From assembly GCA_947483095.1 (NCBI GenBank), contig CANKLD010000056.1, positions 1 through 8,277 of the forward strand: a stretch of DNA of 8,277 bases, given 5' to 3'. Under the pieces are notes generated by a model. That model did no database searches and was not told where the DNA came from. It saw only the letters and a program-made list of their open reading frames with translations. A program made the position numbers and the translations under genes. The DNA is from Bacteroidota bacterium. GTDB lineage: Bacteria; Bacteroidota; Bacteroidia; Flavobacteriales; Flavobacteriaceae. This document shows, piece after piece, positions 7,263 through 8,277 of this stretch. Numbering within the stretch: position 1 is the stretch's first letter; each line of letters starts with the position of its first letter.

Positions 7263-7301
7263 AAAAAAAGCAGCCTAGTTTTAATTAGTCTGCTTTTTTT
7301 T
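7263..7301. terminator. Bidirectional terminator between convergent genes
   Basis: Seven A (7263-7269), then GCAG (7270-7273), an inner CTA/TAG pairing (7275-7277 with 7286-7288) across one mismatch, then CTGC (7290-7293) and eight T (7294-7301). The A and T runs extend the stem, and each strand ends in a U-run, so it can stop both the peptidase transcript (+) and the mtgA transcript (-). The mtgA stop codon (7300-7302) overlaps its edge. Confidence 0.88.
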
Positions 7302-7980
7302 AATATTCTATTTTCCCAATATGCCGCATTACCTTAACAATTCTGCTTTTTCTTTTGTTGATATACACCGTGGAATTGGTGGCTTTGTATTTTCTTGGGT
7401 TGGGTAATATGGCGGCTATTCCTGCGGCTTCTCTTGGCGTAAGACTAGACGCGCCTTTGCGGTACCAATATTCCGTTGCGGCTTGTGCACCATAAATTCC
7501 ATCGCCCATTTCAATAGAGTTTAAATAAACCTCCATGATTCTTTCTTTGCCCCAAATTAATTCAATTAAAACCGTGAAATAAGCTTCAAAACCTTTGCGG
7601 ATGTAACTTCTGCCTTGCCAAAGAAATACGTTTTTAGCGGTTTGTTGTGAAATAGTGCTTCCGCCTTTTATCTTTTTCCCTTTTTGGTTGTTTTTAAGGG
7701 CCATTTTCATTGCAATAAAATCAAAGCCGTGATGGGTTAAAAATGTACCGTCTTCACTTGCAATTACTGCTTTTTGTAGGTTTTTTGAAATGTCTTCTAT
7801 AGGAACCCAGTCGTGATTGCAAACCATTTCTTTTCCGTCCAATTTCATTTCAATGGATCTGGTAACCATCAAAGGAGTGAATGGGAAAGGAACAAATTTG
7901 AAAATAATTACTAATCCAATTGAAATTCCCAAAAACCAAAGAAAAACTCTAAATGCGATTCGGACAAATTTTTTCCACAT
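7300..7980 (-). CDS. mtgA: Monofunctional peptidoglycan glycosyltransferase (GT51)
   Basis: Polymerises lipid II into glycan strands; anchored in the inner membrane with the catalytic domain in the periplasm. 226 residues, typical for MtgA and lacking a transpeptidase domain. One N-terminal transmembrane helix lies at about 7-29 (FVRIAFRVFLWFLGISIGLV). GT51 motifs follow in order: motif 1 ASEDGTFLTHHGFD (74-87, catalytic Glu76), motif 2 KGGSTISQQTAKN (105-117), motif 3 KERIMEVYLNSIEMGDGIYG (145-164, second acidic residue Glu150), then AATEYWYRKGASSLTPREAA (167-186) and LPNPRKY (192-198). The ATG at 7978-7980 gives the expected short cytoplasmic tail. It begins only 5 bases after the stop of the FAD-dependent oxidoreductase gene, so the two are probably co-transcribed and translationally coupled. 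The stop lies in the arm of the shared terminator. Confidence 0.96.
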   Translation of the reverse strand: MWKKFVRIAFRVFLWFLGISIGLVIIFKFVPFPFTPLMVTRSIEMKLDGKEMVCNHDWVPIEDISKNLQKAVIASEDGTFLTHHGFDFIAMKMALKNNQKGKKIKGGSTISQQTAKNVFLWQGRSYIRKGFEAYFTVLIELIWGKERIMEVYLNSIEMGDGIYGAQAATEYWYRKGASSLTPREAAGIAAILPNPRKYKATNSTVYINKRKSRIVKVMRHIGKIEY

Positions 7981-7985
7981 ATAAA

Positions 7986-8277
7986 TTATATTAAATCGGC
8001 CAATTCTGTACCTATTAAACTTCCAATTGCAACTCCCATTCCGCCCAGTCGAACGCCACAGTAAACATTATTAGAAATGGGTTCCACTATTGGATTTTTT
8101 GAGGATCCAAGCCCCATAATTCCACTCCAACGATGGTCAATAGTAAAATCTTGATTTGGTAAAATTACTTCTTTTAATAACTTTTCCAAATGGTTTTGAA
8201 TTAATTGCGTTTCGCCAAATTCATCGGTTGCTTCGCCTTGAAAATCTAAATTTCGGCCTCCGCCAAACAAGATTCTA
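7986..8277 (-). CDS. FAD-dependent oxidoreductase (DAO/DadA-like), C-terminal part; 5' end outside window
   Basis: Only about 97 C-terminal codons are visible. The frame stays open to the window edge (reading RILFGGGR), so the start lies beyond 8277; the TTG at 8268-8270 is internal. The visible part fits the DAO fold of glycine/D-amino-acid oxidase-like flavoenzymes: strand RILFGGGRNLDF, the segment HRWSGIMGLGSSKNPIV (substrate-domain return to the FAD domain), and the C-terminal FAD-contacting CGVRLGGMGVAIGSLIG. The substrate cannot be told from this fragment. I recall related proteins next to mtgA in other flavobacteria, but this is memory and not a search. It ends 5 bases before mtgA and is the upstream gene of that pair; the promoter is outside the window. 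Confidence 0.85.
   Translation of the reverse strand, partial: RILFGGGRNLDFQGEATDEFGETQLIQNHLEKLLKEVILPNQDFTIDHRWSGIMGLGSSKNPIVEPISNNVYCGVRLGGMGVAIGSLIGTELADLI

Overview
This AT-rich window looks chromosomal and comes from a member of the Bacteroidetes, most likely a Flavobacterium-like Flavobacteriia. The support is: AT-rich leaders without Shine-Dalgarno sequences, TAnnTTTG-type -7 promoter elements, signal peptides ending in 'AQ' or 'SQ', a TonB-dependent receptor with an N-terminal carboxypeptidase-regulatory-like domain, and a secreted prolyl oligopeptidase like the one known from Flavobacterium (now Elizabethkingia) meningosepticum. There are no mobile elements, tRNA or rRNA genes or CRISPR arrays, and no gene-free stretch longer than about 125 bases.

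Layout. Bases 1-1287 (+) hold the 3' part of an alanine racemase gene, probably the racemase half of a MurF-Alr fusion, then mscL (mechanosensitive channel), closed by a strong hairpin terminator at 1315-1342. A clear promoter (TACTTTTG) starts a second unit at 1412. It holds asd (aspartate-semialdehyde dehydrogenase), then, with no visible terminator, a small exported His/Cys-rich protein starting at TTG (2440-2787), then a 735-residue TonB-dependent outer-membrane receptor (2852-5059). A third unit has its own TATTTTTG promoter and encodes a secreted S9A prolyl oligopeptidase (5131-7245). A terminator that can work in both directions separates it from a convergent minus-strand pair: an FAD-dependent oxidoreductase (cut by the window end) followed 5 bases later by mtgA, a membrane-anchored peptidoglycan glycosyltransferase.

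How the genes fit together. Alr (D-alanine), Asd (route to diaminopimelate, lysine, threonine and methionine) and MtgA (glycan polymerisation) all serve the cell wall, and MscL protects it from osmotic shock. The less ordinary part is the small His/Cys protein plus TonB receptor. Its plug resembles that of zinc receptor ZnuD, and the barrel has a His cluster, so a transition-metal uptake cassette is a reasonable inference, though the substrate cannot be proved from sequence. The rest is conventional flavobacterial housekeeping; no clearly new system is visible.
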